A stretch of 26,495 nt of DNA from Flammeovirgaceae bacterium UBA976 (GCA_002292365.1 DBBU01000013.1:37177-63671); one strand, 5' to 3'. Numbered from the stretch's first letter, positions 1-8,570 are shown. Notes: generated by a model not told the origin, from the sequence alone. Program-made: numbers and translations.

Positions 1-357
1 ATGGGCAAGAACTAAGAGATTGGCGTCATTAGTTAGCTTGACCGGAACCGAAAATGTCTCACTCAGTACTTTGATGATATCTAAATTACCGGACCAATTA
101 AGATTGGCAGCGTAGGTAATCCTTTGATTTTGCTCGTTGACACTTGGTGCTCCCATTCCTATCCCCAAAAATCCTTTCATGTCGTCGCTGATCATTGAAT
201 TGATAACGCCTATCAAATGTTCTAGAAAAGTAGTAGCATTCCCATAGTCGGCGGTCTTCAACATCTGATTTTTTAGGACATCTCCCGATGCACTTATTTG
301 ACCAATCCGGGTATGGGTTCCTCCCACATCAATACCAATCACATATCTATTCAACAT
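1..357 (-). CDS. ROK-family sugar kinase/regulator, 5' part only
   Basis: The reverse strand encodes 119 residues from an ATG at 357 and runs off the left edge. The start has the ROK/glucokinase ATP-binding loop (IGIDVGGTHTRIG, residues 7-19), and near the edge is the VKLTNDAN motif (about residues 106-113), whose Asp is the catalytic base of ROK kinases. ROK proteins phosphorylate glucose, N-acetylmannosamine or related sugars in the cytoplasm, or act as sugar-responsive repressors. No helix-turn-helix precedes the ATP loop, which favours a kinase. The zinc-binding segment and sugar-specificity region lie outside the window, so the substrate cannot be told. The gene is divergent from the LytTR regulator, with 182 bp between the two starts. 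Confidence 0.85.
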   Translation of the reverse strand, partial: MLNRYVIGIDVGGTHTRIGQISASGDVLKNQMLKTADYGNATTFLEHLIGVINSMISDDMKGFLGIGMGAPSVNEQNQRITYAANLNWSGNLDIIKVLSETFSVPVKLTNDANLLVLAH

Positions 358-539
358 TTATTTTCTTTATTGAACATGAAAGATTTTGCAAACGCGTATT
401 TCATAGAGCGCATAGTTAGAAAATCTTATCAAAAACAAGTCAAAAAATAAAAATTTAATTAGATAAATTATATCAACAGCAATATTTATATTACAAGCCA
501 CAAATAATCTATATAACTATATTTTTTTAGTATTTGTAT

Positions 540-1244
540 ATGATAAATAGCATAATCCTTGGGAATAATGAAATAAAAAGGACCTACCTCATTCATTTGA
601 TCGATCAATATTCAGATTTAGATATTATAGAAAACACAAATTCATTTAAGAATCTACAAAATAGTATCCAAAACCATTCCATTGATCTCATTTTTTTGTT
701 TGATGATTTTGATGAAATTGACGTATTTGACTTAGTCAATTGCTGGCATTCAGAAATTGGAGTTATTATGATTTCCAAGACACCAGGATTAGCGGCAAAA
801 TGCTATGCATATCACAATATCATAGACTTTTTGACACTCCCTCTTGACGCCGCAAGGTTCATGAAATCTGTTGCTAAAATTTATTCCACTCAGCCTTTGA
901 AATCAACCTTAACCACCGAGGTATCCCAGAAAGATCACCTATTTGTAAAGACAAACAAAAAGCTTAAGCGAATCAACCACAGTGATATATTATTTATAGA
1001 GGGATTGAAGGATTATATTTTAATAAAGACTTTGTATGACGAATATATTGTCCATGCAAATATCGGAAATTTTACCAACCATTTACCCCGAGATAGATTT
1101 ATGAGAATACATAAAAGTTATACCATAGCCATAGGTCATATTAAAACGGTTACCTCAAATAAAATGGAGATTGGACCCCATCTTATCCCTATGGGGCGTT
1201 CCTATCAAGAAAAAACCTTATCCCTATTAAATATAAAAAAATAA
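540..1244 (+). CDS. LytTR-family transcriptional regulator with degenerate receiver domain
   Basis: From the ATG at 540 this is 234 residues; a TTG six bases upstream is possible but less likely. Residues about 1-115 have the shape of a response-regulator receiver domain. Residues about 130-230 are a LytTR DNA-binding domain, with HLFVKTNKKLKRI, DILFIEGLKDYI, RFMRIHKSYTI and IPMGRSY as typical landmarks. The receiver has lost its chemistry: the usual Asp-Asp near the N-terminus is Gly8-Asn9-Asn10, the phospho-accepting position is Phe54 (with Asp55-Asp56 one place later), and the conserved Lys before Pro101 is Leu100. Ser79 is kept at the Thr/Ser switch position. It probably works without phosphorylation. 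No histidine kinase lies beside it, and its targets are unknown. It converges on the rplT operon across a shared terminator. Confidence 0.88.
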   Translation: MINSIILGNNEIKRTYLIHLIDQYSDLDIIENTNSFKNLQNSIQNHSIDLIFLFDDFDEIDVFDLVNCWHSEIGVIMISKTPGLAAKCYAYHNIIDFLTLPLDAARFMKSVAKIYSTQPLKSTLTTEVSQKDHLFVKTNKKLKRINHSDILFIEGLKDYILIKTLYDEYIVHANIGNFTNHLPRDRFMRIHKSYTIAIGHIKTVTSNKMEIGPHLIPMGRSYQEKTLSLLNIKK

Positions 1245-1300
1245 AAGATGTTCAATAAAAACGGTATCATCAACTCATAATTACAAATTTCATTCTATAT

Positions 1301-1331
1301 AAAAGCCATTCAAATGAATTGAATGGCTTTT
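1301..1331. terminator. bidirectional intrinsic terminator
   Basis: A perfect 13-bp stem (1301-1313 with 1319-1331) encloses a 5-nt loop. The stem starts with AAAA and ends with TTTT, so it can terminate transcription from both sides. It sits between the convergent LytTR gene (+) and rplT (-), the last gene of the thrS operon. Confidence 0.92.
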
Positions 1332-1350
1332 AAACGCTTTTAATTCGGAA

Positions 1351-1695
1351 TTATTTTTTGGCTGTTTCGACGATCGCCTTGAAAGCTTTTTCATTGTTCA
1401 TAGCCAAATCAGCAAGTACCTTTCTATTGATTTCTATACTGTTCTTCTTAAGTAATCCCATGAATTTAGAATAACTCAAATCATATTGTCTTGCACCCGC
1501 ATTGATACGCTGTATCCACAAGGCTCTAAATTCTCTCTTTTTAACTTTTCTATCTCGATAAGCATATTGCCATCCTTTTTCTATGGCGTTCTTTGCTACA
1601 GTCCAAACATTTTTCCTTCTGCCAAAATAACCTTTGGCATACTTCAACATTTTTGTTCTTCTTGCCTTTGAGGCTACATGATTAACTGATCTCAT
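1351..1695 (-). CDS. rplT: 50S ribosomal protein bL20
   Basis: This 114-residue, very basic protein has the full bL20 pattern: [20 protein letters not shown] at the N-terminus, the [13 protein letters not shown] segment, and the [20 protein letters not shown] block. It binds 23S rRNA early in assembly of the large subunit. In other bacteria it also represses its own operon at the translation level. Its length is normal for the family. It is the last gene of thrS-infC-rpmI-rplT, 74 bp after rpmI, and is followed by the strong terminator at 1301-1331. I see no clear L20-binding leader in the gap upstream. Confidence 0.98.
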   Translation of the reverse strand: MRSVNHVASKARRTKMLKYAKGYFGRRKNVWTVAKNAIEKGWQYAYRDRKVKKREFRALWIQRINAGARQYDLSYSKFMGLLKKNSIEINRKVLADLAMNNEKAFKAIVETAKK

Positions 1696-1769
1696 TTTAT
1701 CTATTTGTTTTTAACAATTGGTGGTGAAATACACTTAAAACCAATCATTGGGTTATACATTTGAACCTA

Positions 1770-1964
1770 TCAGATATGCAACATTAATTTTACGTTGTTT
1801 TCATCTGCTTTGTGAACCAAACCTGCTTGTGTAAGATTGCGTTTTTGCTTGGTTTCTTTTTTAGTCAATATATGACTCTTAAAAGCGTGCTTACGTTTAA
1901 TTTTTCCTGAACCGGTCAGTTTAAATCTCTTCTTTGCACTTGAATTTGTTTTTACTTTAGGCAT
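1770..1964 (-). CDS. rpmI: 50S ribosomal protein bL35
   Basis: A 64-residue basic protein beginning [20 protein letters not shown], the signature start of bL35, with the [14 protein letters not shown] segment that follows in the family. It is part of the large ribosomal subunit. It lies 11 bp after infC and before rplT, the usual order in the translation operon. Length and start are normal. Confidence 0.98.
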   Translation of the reverse strand: MPKVKTNSSAKKRFKLTGSGKIKRKHAFKSHILTKKETKQKRNLTQAGLVHKADENNVKLMLHI

Positions 1965-1975
1965 TATTTAATCGT

Positions 1976-2524
1976 TTACTTCTGCTTGGGTGATAACATT
2001 AAAAACATTCTTTTCCCCTCTAATTTCGGGAATTGTTCAACTTTTGCTGATTCTTCAAGAGATTGGGCGAATTTCAGTAAGAGTATTTCACCTCGCTCTT
2101 TAAAAACAATCGACCTTCCCACAAAGTGAACATAGGCTTTAACCTTTGATCCCTCATGTAGAAACTTTTTAGCATGATTGAGCTTAAAACTAAAATCATG
2201 ATCGTCCGTATTAGGTCCAAATCTAATTTCCTTGATCACCGTTTTCTGGGCCTTAGATTTGATTTCTTTTTGCTTCTTTTTTTGCTCGTACTTAAACTTA
2301 GAATAATCAGTTATTTTACAAACAGGAGGATCAGCTTTAGGTGATATTTCAACTAAATCTAAACTTTGCTCATTAGCTAAATTTAGAGCAACATTTAATG
2401 GGTAAACATCTACTTTGACATTTTCTCCTACTACTCTCACCATTGATGCTGATATTTTATCATTGACCTTGTAAGGTTCCTCAGCACGACCTCTATAAGG
2501 TCTTTTTGTTATTTGTCTACTAAT
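1976..2524 (-). CDS. infC: translation initiation factor IF-3, probable ATT start
   Basis: IF-3 binds the 30S subunit, keeps it apart from 50S, and checks start-codon and initiator-tRNA pairing. The product has the N-domain motif [26 protein letters not shown] (cited by its ends: LDLVEIS and CKITDYSKF) and the C-domain motifs [26 protein letters not shown] and LEGKRM. The first ATG (2443) would cut off the conserved start of the N-domain. In the same frame upstream the sequence reads [18 protein letters not shown], which is IF-3-like, and the frame is open back to a stop at 2579-2581. No ATG, GTG or TTG there fits the family start. An ATT codon at 2522-2524 gives 182 residues, and ATT starts are known for infC (AUU in E. 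coli), where they let IF-3 limit its own translation. The gene identity is certain; the exact start is an inference. Confidence 0.9.
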   Translation of the reverse strand: MSRQITKRPYRGRAEEPYKVNDKISASMVRVVGENVKVDVYPLNVALNLANEQSLDLVEISPKADPPVCKITDYSKFKYEQKKKQKEIKSKAQKTVIKEIRFGPNTDDHDFSFKLNHAKKFLHEGSKVKAYVHFVGRSIVFKERGEILLLKFAQSLEESAKVEQFPKLEGKRMFLMLSPKQK

Positions 2525-2695
2525 TGCTTTGTTTTTACTGGTTGAACATCTAAAAAATAATTTGCAAATATCATCAAATTAAATAGGTATTAAAAAACTT
2601 CTACTCAAAAAAGCGAAAAATTTATCAAAAAACAGCTTTTGAAGGAGGAATAAAAACTTAAGGTTTGCGGTAACTCTCCAGATTTTAAAGAGTCT

Positions 2696-4633
2696 CTAGA
2701 TTTCTATCTTCTTTTTAAACATCTCTAAAAACTCGTTTATGCTAAAAGATCCTAAATCACCTACTCCATGAGCCCTCACTGACAAGGTGTCTCCTATGGA
2801 CTCCTTGTCTCCCACAATGAGCATGAAAGGTATTTTCTTCACCTCAGCATCCCTGATTTTTTTTCCAATCTTTTCATCTCGTCGATCTATAAAACCTTTT
2901 AAATCATGGTCTTGGAACTCTAGAAATACTTTTTCTGCATACTCATGATACTTTTCAGAAATAGGTAGCATCGCGAACTGCTCAGGCGCTAACCACAGGG
3001 GCAAAATTCCCGCGGTATTTTCAATAAGAATGGCGATAAATCTCTCAAGTGAACCGAAGGGGGCTCTGTGAATCATTACCGGACGATGTTTCTGATTATC
3101 AGCCCCAACATATTCTAATTCAAAACGCTCTGGCAAAGTATAATCTACCTGAATCGTACCTAATTGCCACTTTCTACCGATGGCATCTTTCACCATAAAA
3201 TCTAATTTTGGACCATAAAAAGCGGCTTCACCGGTTTCTATAACGGTATCCAGTCCTTTTTCTATGGCTACATCTTGTATCGCTTTTTCGGCTATATTCC
3301 AATTATCATCTGTACCGATGTATTTTTCTGGAGTTGATAGGTCCCTTAAAGATACTTGAGCTGTAAACTCAGGAAAACCCAAGGCCTTCAAAACATATAA
3401 GGTTAAATCGATGACCTTTGAAAATTCTTCTTTTACTTGATCTGGTCTACAAAAAATATGAGCATCATCCTGTGTAAAGCCTCTAACTCTTGTTAACCCA
3501 TGAAGCTCCCCACTTTGCTCATAGCGATATACGGTTCCAAACTCAGCAAAACGTACAGGAAGCTCTTTGTACGACCTGGGCTGAGACTTATAAATCTCAC
3601 AATGATGAGGACAATTCATAGGCTTCAACAAAAATTCTTCATCCTCAGAGGGGGTGCGAATAGGTTGGAAAGAATCTTTCCCGTATTTATCATAATGACC
3701 AGATGTGACATAAAGCTCTTTGGTACCTATATGTGGTGTAATGACAGGATAATATCCGGCCTTCACTTGCGCCTTTTTGAGGAAGCTCTCTAACTTTTCA
3801 CGTAATACCGCACCTTTGGGTAACCAAAGCGGAAGCCCTTTGCCTACTTTTTGAGAAAATATAAAAAAGCCTAAATCTTGCCCAATTTTCCTATGATCTC
3901 TTTTTTTCGCTTCTTCTAAAAGGGCTAAATATTCTTTAAGTTCTTTTTGCTTGGGAAACGAAATACCATAGAGTCGCGTAAGTTGTTTCCTTTTTTCATC
4001 TCCACGCCAATACGCCCCCGCAATATTCAAAATTTTGACCGCTTTGATAAAACCTGTATTTGGAATGTGGGGGCCCTTACATAAATCAGTGAAATTACCT
4101 TGAGTGTAAAAGGTTATCTCACCATCTTTTAAATTTTCAATCAGTTCAAGTTTATATTCATCACCTTTTGCTTCAAAATAGTTTACAGCATCTTGTTTTG
4201 AAATTGATTTTCTTAAAAATTGATTTTTCTGACGAGCTAATTCCAACATTTTATCCTCAATAAGAACTAATTGCTCCCCGTCAAAAACCATTTCACCGAA
4301 ATCAACATCATAATAAAAGCCGCTGTCGATGGCAGGTCCAATACCTAATTTCACTCCTGGATACAAAGATTCCAAAGCCTCGGCCATTAAATGAGCAGAA
4401 GAATGCCACATCGTCCCTTTCCCATCAAGATCCTTCCATGTCAATAATTCAAGAGAGACATTGGTATTGATTAAGGTCGAAGCATCCACAGTCGTGCCGT
4501 TCAGTTTAGCCGCTAATACATTACGAGCCAAACCTTCACTGATCTCAAGAGCAACATCCATGGGCGTAACTGGATGAGCATATTCTTTCTCGCTTCCATC
4601 CGGTAGTGTAATTATGATAGGTTGTATACTCAT
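2696..4633 (-). CDS. thrS: threonyl-tRNA synthetase
   Basis: This 645-residue class II aminoacyl-tRNA synthetase attaches threonine to tRNA-Thr. The order is TGS domain (about 1-65), editing domain with the zinc-type motif H77-SSA-H81 and C185/H189, catalytic core (about 245-540), and anticodon-binding domain (about 545-645). The catalytic zinc ligands are visible as Cys341 (MNCPHH), His392 (QDDAHIF) and His522 (MIHRAPFGS). Motif 3 follows as APFGSLERF. Length is normal for bacterial ThrRS and all key residues are present, so it should be active in both aminoacylation and editing of mis-charged serine. It is the first gene of the thrS-infC-rpmI-rplT set. The 171-bp gap to infC may hold a separate infC promoter. 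Confidence 0.98.
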   Translation of the reverse strand: MSIQPIIITLPDGSEKEYAHPVTPMDVALEISEGLARNVLAAKLNGTTVDASTLINTNVSLELLTWKDLDGKGTMWHSSAHLMAEALESLYPGVKLGIGPAIDSGFYYDVDFGEMVFDGEQLVLIEDKMLELARQKNQFLRKSISKQDAVNYFEAKGDEYKLELIENLKDGEITFYTQGNFTDLCKGPHIPNTGFIKAVKILNIAGAYWRGDEKRKQLTRLYGISFPKQKELKEYLALLEEAKKRDHRKIGQDLGFFIFSQKVGKGLPLWLPKGAVLREKLESFLKKAQVKAGYYPVITPHIGTKELYVTSGHYDKYGKDSFQPIRTPSEDEEFLLKPMNCPHHCEIYKSQPRSYKELPVRFAEFGTVYRYEQSGELHGLTRVRGFTQDDAHIFCRPDQVKEEFSKVIDLTLYVLKALGFPEFTAQVSLRDLSTPEKYIGTDDNWNIAEKAIQDVAIEKGLDTVIETGEAAFYGPKLDFMVKDAIGRKWQLGTIQVDYTLPERFELEYVGADNQKHRPVMIHRAPFGSLERFIAILIENTAGILPLWLAPEQFAMLPISEKYHEYAEKVFLEFQDHDLKGFIDRRDEKIGKKIRDAEVKKIPFMLIVGDKESIGDTLSVRAHGVGDLGSFSINEFLEMFKKKIEI

Positions 4634-5049
4634 GATTTTTTTTTAAATTGATGCTACTTTTTTTGAATTAACGCTACTTCAAACACCAGTAATATTTTGG
4701 CAAATATGCAATGATTTGTATTTTAAATAATTTTTTTTTGGCATAAATTGTTTTTCGACTCAAAAGCACATTATTATGTTTTTTGAGAGATTTGACCTTA
4801 CTGAGGTAAAAAATGGTTCGTGACTTTCTGAAAACCCTCAAATAATCCTTCAGCAAAATTCGAGGATTAAAGGAATTAAATACCTACCTCTTGAGTGACT
4901 TATTTTAGGCTAATACGCTTCGTTTGGGAGCAAAATAGGAAATATTCCTTCTCAATTCTTAACCAATTAATAATAGTAAAGCATGTGGAGAATCAAACGG
5001 GGTAAAACTGGTTAAAAGACTCAATTCTGAAAAATAATCTTTAAAAGAC
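4634..5049. other. 416-bp gene-free region upstream of thrS
   Basis: This gap separates the end of the XRE/S24 gene from the start of thrS; both are on the reverse strand. It is AT-rich with several A/T homopolymer runs and must hold the thrS promoter, but I found no perfect TAnnTTTG box on the reverse strand. A 60-codon frame at 4674-4856 has low-complexity Lys/Leu-rich composition and no family resemblance. A 10-bp direct repeat (TTAAAAGACT at 5012-5021 and 5041-5050) is visible. No T-box or other structured leader was recognised. Confidence 0.5.
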
Positions 5050-5835
5050 TTAGCGTTTCCCTTTCAGCTCATCTTTCAACCCTATGACATTTTTTTGAAT
5101 ATCTAAAACAATGTCTGTCAACTTATCGATCGAAATCTCTTCAGAAGCCTGCAGATCGGGGAAATCTATGCTAATAAAAGCCCTCGCTTCCCAAATCTCT
5201 TCCACATCTTCAGGAGCAATTTCATAGGCAGAATAAGCCTGATTATCAGAGACTAAGTATAATTTACCTCGATCATTCAAGTAATTAAATATTCGTTTAT
5301 AAACTATGCCCTCATTCAAGGTAATGAGCACATAGGTCTTACCATTTTTAATGTCAGTAACAGAATCAATATATTTCCCGACAACAATACTGCCTGCAGT
5401 TAAGGGAAGCATTGAATCACCCACAATTTCAAAGGCCCTATATGTCGCATTTTTTGCCAACATAGGCAATTGGAATTTGGGCAATTCTGAAATGAATTCG
5501 GGATCTGAAAAACCGTTCAAGTAGCCGGCTGAAGCTTTCTGATGGATTAATTCAATATTTTCATTCTCTTGCTTATCCATTGTAATGGGTAAAATCTTAA
5601 TCTTTTCTTTTTGAAATTTAATTGACTTTAAGATTGTTTGATCTCCAACAATAAGGCCATCCACGGTTACGTTCAATACTTTTGATATTTTAGACAAATT
5701 TTGCAAGCGAGGCTCTGCTCTGCCTTCTTCATAAGCCCCCACTAAAGAACGCTTGATCCCTAATTCCTTTGCAAACTGCTCTTGGGTGTATCCCGCTTTT
5801 TTTCTTAAAAATTTTAGATTTTCGGCTATGGACAT
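5050..5835 (-). CDS. XRE-family repressor with S24 (LexA/CI-type) self-cleavage domain
   Basis: The product is 261 residues. Residues about 4-64 are a Cro/CI helix-turn-helix (NLKFLRKKAGYTQEQFAKEL, then SLVGAYEEGRAEP). Residues about 95-225 are an S24 peptidase domain with nucleophile Ser141 (VGDSMLPL) and general base Lys180 (VYKRI). An Ala103-Gly104 pair in KASAGYL fits the LexA/CI cleavage site. Proteins of this build repress genes and inactivate themselves under RecA-type or related stress signals. A coiled C-terminal tail of about 30 residues is extra compared with LexA. The gene follows a 99-residue unknown gene by 32 bp and is divergent from the carotenoid genes. Perfect dyads in the shared intergenic region are candidate operators. 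It could be the host SOS-like repressor or a dedicated regulator; the sequence does not decide. Confidence 0.9.
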   Translation of the reverse strand: MSIAENLKFLRKKAGYTQEQFAKELGIKRSLVGAYEEGRAEPRLQNLSKISKVLNVTVDGLIVGDQTILKSIKFQKEKIKILPITMDKQENENIELIHQKASAGYLNGFSDPEFISELPKFQLPMLAKNATYRAFEIVGDSMLPLTAGSIVVGKYIDSVTDIKNGKTYVLITLNEGIVYKRIFNYLNDRGKLYLVSDNQAYSAYEIAPEDVEEIWEARAFISIDFPDLQASEEISIDKLTDIVLDIQKNVIGLKDELKGKR

Positions 5836-5867
5836 GTCATGTGGGTCTAAGTGTATCCTTAAAAATA

Positions 5868-6167
5868 TTACTGACTAAATATGATGAAATTTAAATCTAA
5901 ATCTGAAAGTTTATCTATAGAATAAAGATGCATCTGTCTAAAATCCTTTTGACTTTGAATAAGGCATAATTTATTTCTTATTCTCAAAACAACTTCTCTC
6001 AAGGTACAAGCCGCATCTACCAAAACGTAGCCATAAAAAGGTTTTTTTTGTTTTAGAAGTGCAAAAAACTTCACTTGAAAATTACCTGAAATTAATCGCT
6101 TAGATTCTATTTTGAGACCATAATGATCATTAATTATTAAAGATGTCCTTACATCATCTACTTCCAT
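5868..6167 (-). CDS. hypothetical protein, 99 residues, upstream of the S24 repressor
   Basis: I do not recognise this family. The frame starts with ATG at 6167, 8 bp from an 11-bp dyad, and ends 32 bp before the S24 repressor gene on the same strand, so the two are probably cotranscribed. The product has alternating hydrophobic/charged stretches typical of a small alpha/beta protein (for example KRLISGNFQVKFFALL and YGYVLVDAACTLREVVLRI), with no signal peptide or membrane segment. It has no stops over 99 codons and sensible codon use, which supports a real gene. Its position suggests a partner or modulator of the repressor, but that is inference from context only. Confidence 0.55.
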   Translation of the reverse strand: MEVDDVRTSLIINDHYGLKIESKRLISGNFQVKFFALLKQKKPFYGYVLVDAACTLREVVLRIRNKLCLIQSQKDFRQMHLYSIDKLSDLDLNFIIFSQ

Positions 6168-6175
6168 GATCTTAA

Positions 6176-6230
6176 TTTTACTATTAATATTAGCAATAAT
6201 AGTAAAAATATTAGTAATTACAAGTAATTA
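6176..6230. promoter_or_regulatory. two perfect dyads between S24 repressor operon and crtD: candidate operators
   Basis: The 188-bp divergent region contains TTTTACTATTA (6176-6186) with its exact inverse TAATAGTAAAA (6197-6207), giving 11-bp arms and a 10-nt spacer. Just beyond it is TAATTAC-AA-GTAATTA (6215-6230), with 7-bp arms and a 2-nt spacer. Both use related TTACTA/TAGTAA or TTAC/GTAA half sites. The first dyad starts 9 bp from the 99-residue gene. Position and symmetry fit binding by a dimeric repressor such as the adjacent XRE/S24 protein. AT-richness raises the chance of accidental symmetry, but an 11-bp perfect arm pair is still notable. Confidence 0.6.
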
Positions 6231-6355
6231 TATAAAAATATTCATATAAAAGGCTCTTTGGGCTTCTACGGAAAAAAATATTTTCATTAATATAAGGCTA
6301 AAATTAAAATTCAAAATCTCCTATTCGTTTAATTTGCAATTATCAACGAATATTT

Positions 6356-7828
6356 ATGAGAAAAACAGCGATCGTTATAGGAACGGGTATTGCAGGTCTC
6401 GCATCGATTTTGAGACTTTTACAAAAAGGTTATCGGGTAAAAGCTTTTGAATCTAATGACTATGTGGGTGGCAAAATCACTAGTTTTCGTTACAAAGGTT
6501 ACCGTTGGGACATGGGACCTTCACTATTTACCATGCCCCAATACATCAATGAATTATTTGAATTGTTTGGGGAAAACCCCAAAGACCATTTTAATTATAT
6601 TAGAAAGAAAGTCCTCTGTAATTATTTTTGGGAGGATGGTACTACCCTTTCCGCAAAATCGGATCCATCAATGTTTGTCAATGAAGTCAGTCAGACTTTT
6701 AAAGTTGATCCTATAATTATTGCAAGATATTTGAAAAAGTCTAAACTCAAATATGACCTTACTGCACCAATATTTCTTGAAAAATCACTGCATCGTTGGG
6801 CTACTTATTTTTCTTACACTACGATCAAAACTTTATTTAATAGTGTTCACCTAAATTTATTTGAATCCCTTGATCAACTGAACCAACGAACATTAAAACA
6901 TAAGAAACTGATCCAGTTTTTTAATCGATTTGCTACTTACAATGGCTCTTCACCTTATAAAACCCCAGGCATTATGTCCATGATTCCCCATTTAGAAATG
7001 GGCTTAGGTACCTATTTTCCCAAAGGGGGTATGCATGAGATCAGTCAAAGCCTCTACCGTTTATGTCAATCTAAAGGAGCCGAATTTCAGTTATCTAATG
7101 CGGTAACAGAAATTCTTCACGAAGGAAGCAAAATCACCGGTGTTGTAGCCGGGTCACAGAAACATGAATGTGATTTGATTGTGTGCAACATGGATATCTA
7201 CGCCACCTATCAACGGCTACTTAAAGACGTCATAAAACCCAAAAAAACTCTTTCTCAAGAGCGGTCAAGCTCAGCCTTAATATTTTATTGGGGCATCAAA
7301 AAGACTTTTAAACCCCTTGATCTTCATAACATTTTGTTCAGCGAATCCTATGAAGAAGAATTCAAGCATATTTTTGAAAGGAAAACCCTCATTGATGATC
7401 CTACCATTTATATCAACATCTCAAGTAAGGAAGAAAAAAAAGATGCACCCGAAGGCTGCGAGAACTGGTTTGTAATGATTAATTGTCCAGGCAATTTTAA
7501 TCAAGACTGGGACCAAATAAAAAAGCAAGCCCGCGAAAATATCATTGGCAAAATAAATCGAACGCTCAACGTACATATTGAAGATTATATTGAATCAGAA
7601 AAAATTCTAGACCCAATCAAAATAGAATCAGAAACAAGTTCGCATCAAGGAGCCCTTTATGGTGCTTCAAGTAATAATAAATTTGCAGCCTTTTTTCGGC
7701 ATCCTAATTTCTCAAAGAAATTAAAAAATTTATATTTTTGCGGGGGATCCGTACACCCCGGAGGAGGTATTCCTTTATCCTTATTATCTGCTAAAATTGT
7801 AGGTGAACAGATTGCCCGCCTCAAATGA
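6356..7828 (+). CDS. crtD: carotenoid desaturase, CrtD type (hydroxycarotenoid 3,4-desaturase)
   Basis: The product is a 490-residue FAD enzyme of the phytoene-desaturase family. The dinucleotide-binding loop is at the start (VIGTGIAGLASILRLL, Gly9/Gly11/Gly14, with Glu36 at the end of the second strand), followed by VGGKI and the WDMGPSLFTMP segment. The C-terminal signature is NLYFCGGSVHPGGGIPLSLL (about 460-480). The family includes CrtI, CrtN and CrtD, which motifs alone do not separate. The next gene is cruF, which hydrates the carotenoid end. In Bacteroidota the CruF-CrtD pair makes the 1-hydroxy-3,4-didehydro end group of saproxanthin, flexixanthin and myxol, so CrtD is the best call. 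The stop overlaps the cruF start (ATGA). It probably acts at the membrane on hydrophobic pigment. It is divergent from the S24 repressor operon. Confidence 0.78.
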   Translation: MRKTAIVIGTGIAGLASILRLLQKGYRVKAFESNDYVGGKITSFRYKGYRWDMGPSLFTMPQYINELFELFGENPKDHFNYIRKKVLCNYFWEDGTTLSAKSDPSMFVNEVSQTFKVDPIIIARYLKKSKLKYDLTAPIFLEKSLHRWATYFSYTTIKTLFNSVHLNLFESLDQLNQRTLKHKKLIQFFNRFATYNGSSPYKTPGIMSMIPHLEMGLGTYFPKGGMHEISQSLYRLCQSKGAEFQLSNAVTEILHEGSKITGVVAGSQKHECDLIVCNMDIYATYQRLLKDVIKPKKTLSQERSSSALIFYWGIKKTFKPLDLHNILFSESYEEEFKHIFERKTLIDDPTIYINISSKEEKKDAPEGCENWFVMINCPGNFNQDWDQIKKQARENIIGKINRTLNVHIEDYIESEKILDPIKIESETSSHQGALYGASSNNKFAAFFRHPNFSKKLKNLYFCGGSVHPGGGIPLSLLSAKIVGEQIARLK

Positions 7829-8475
7829 ACTTAATCCAAAAACGTTTGCCCTCCTCAAGGAGTTCTCTTTTTATATGTGCCCTTTACATTATTCATCTCT
7901 CAGCTCTCATAGGTGTGCATTTGGGATACATCCAATGGTTCCTAAGTAAAACATGGGCCATACTTTTCTTAATCTTCCTGGTTCTATGGGATGGTCTACC
8001 AAAAAAAAGCATCAAAATATCTTGGCCCATTCCAGCAGTTTTTTTTATTGGATTTATAGCCGAATGGTTGGGTGTCAAGTTTGGTTTTCTCTTTGGAAAT
8101 TATAGTTATGGTGCTAATTTGGGTATAAAGCTCGATAATGTTCCTATAATAATGGGGATTAATTGGGTCATTTTGTCTTTAGCAACACGCGGCATTATCC
8201 AAAGATTTTTTAAACTTCCTATCATGAAAATATTGGTTTCTTCGGTACTCATGGTTAGCCTTGATGTTCTATTAGAACCCCTCGCACCACAACTTGACTA
8301 TTGGTCTTTTGATACGATGGTCGCACCCCTCAGTAATTATATGGGATGGCTTATTTATTCATTACTGATCCAAATCTTGTTGGAACTTGTCCAATTCAAG
8401 GGACATTTTATGATTTCACTACATATTTTAATCATTCAATTGCTCTTTTTTGGGAGTCTCTATTTCCTTTTTTAA
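7825..8475 (+). CDS. cruF: carotenoid 1,2-hydratase, CruF type (DUF422 membrane protein)
   Basis: The product is a 216-residue integral membrane protein with about six hydrophobic spans. Family landmarks are EWLGVKFGFLFGNYSYG with LGIKLDNVPIIMGINW just after it, and the acidic DVLLEPLAPQLDYW block. CruF adds water across the terminal double bond of gamma-carotene-like carotenoids to give a 1-hydroxy end, the substrate for the CrtD desaturase encoded just before it. Its start overlaps the crtD stop by four bases, which suggests translational coupling. No other carotenoid gene (crtE, crtB, crtI, cyclase, hydroxylase or ketolase) is in this window, so the pair works with enzymes encoded elsewhere. 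I see no obvious hairpin terminator directly after it on this strand; the next structure belongs to the opposite-strand RNA gene. Confidence 0.82.
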   Translation: MNLIQKRLPSSRSSLFICALYIIHLSALIGVHLGYIQWFLSKTWAILFLIFLVLWDGLPKKSIKISWPIPAVFFIGFIAEWLGVKFGFLFGNYSYGANLGIKLDNVPIIMGINWVILSLATRGIIQRFFKLPIMKILVSSVLMVSLDVLLEPLAPQLDYWSFDTMVAPLSNYMGWLIYSLLIQILLELVQFKGHFMISLHILIIQLLFFGSLYFLF

Positions 8476-8505
8476 CTTTTGAAATACATTAATATATGAT
8501 TCTGG

Positions 8506-8539
8506 AAAAAAAAAGCCGTCTGCACCCCCACAAACGACT
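8506..8539 (-). terminator. intrinsic terminator of the tRNA-like RNA
   Basis: Read on the reverse strand, a 9-bp stem (8531-8539 with 8514-8522, two G-U pairs) closes an 8-nt loop and runs straight into nine T residues (8514-8506). It lies 32 bp downstream of the tRNA-like gene on the same strand. It may also partly stop opposite-strand reads from cruF, but there is no T run on that side. Confidence 0.85.
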
Positions 8540-8570
8540 TTCAAATAAACAACATTAACCTAATAGGTTG

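Noticed and set aside
4674..4856. 60-codon reverse-strand frame upstream of thrS
   Set aside because: Lys/Leu-rich low-complexity product in an AT-rich gap, no family resemblance, no promoter box and no clear start context.
5012..5050. 10-bp direct repeat TTAAAAGACT as an attachment site or mobile-element scar
   Set aside because: Short, AT-rich, and with no integrase, transposase or terminal inverted repeats nearby.
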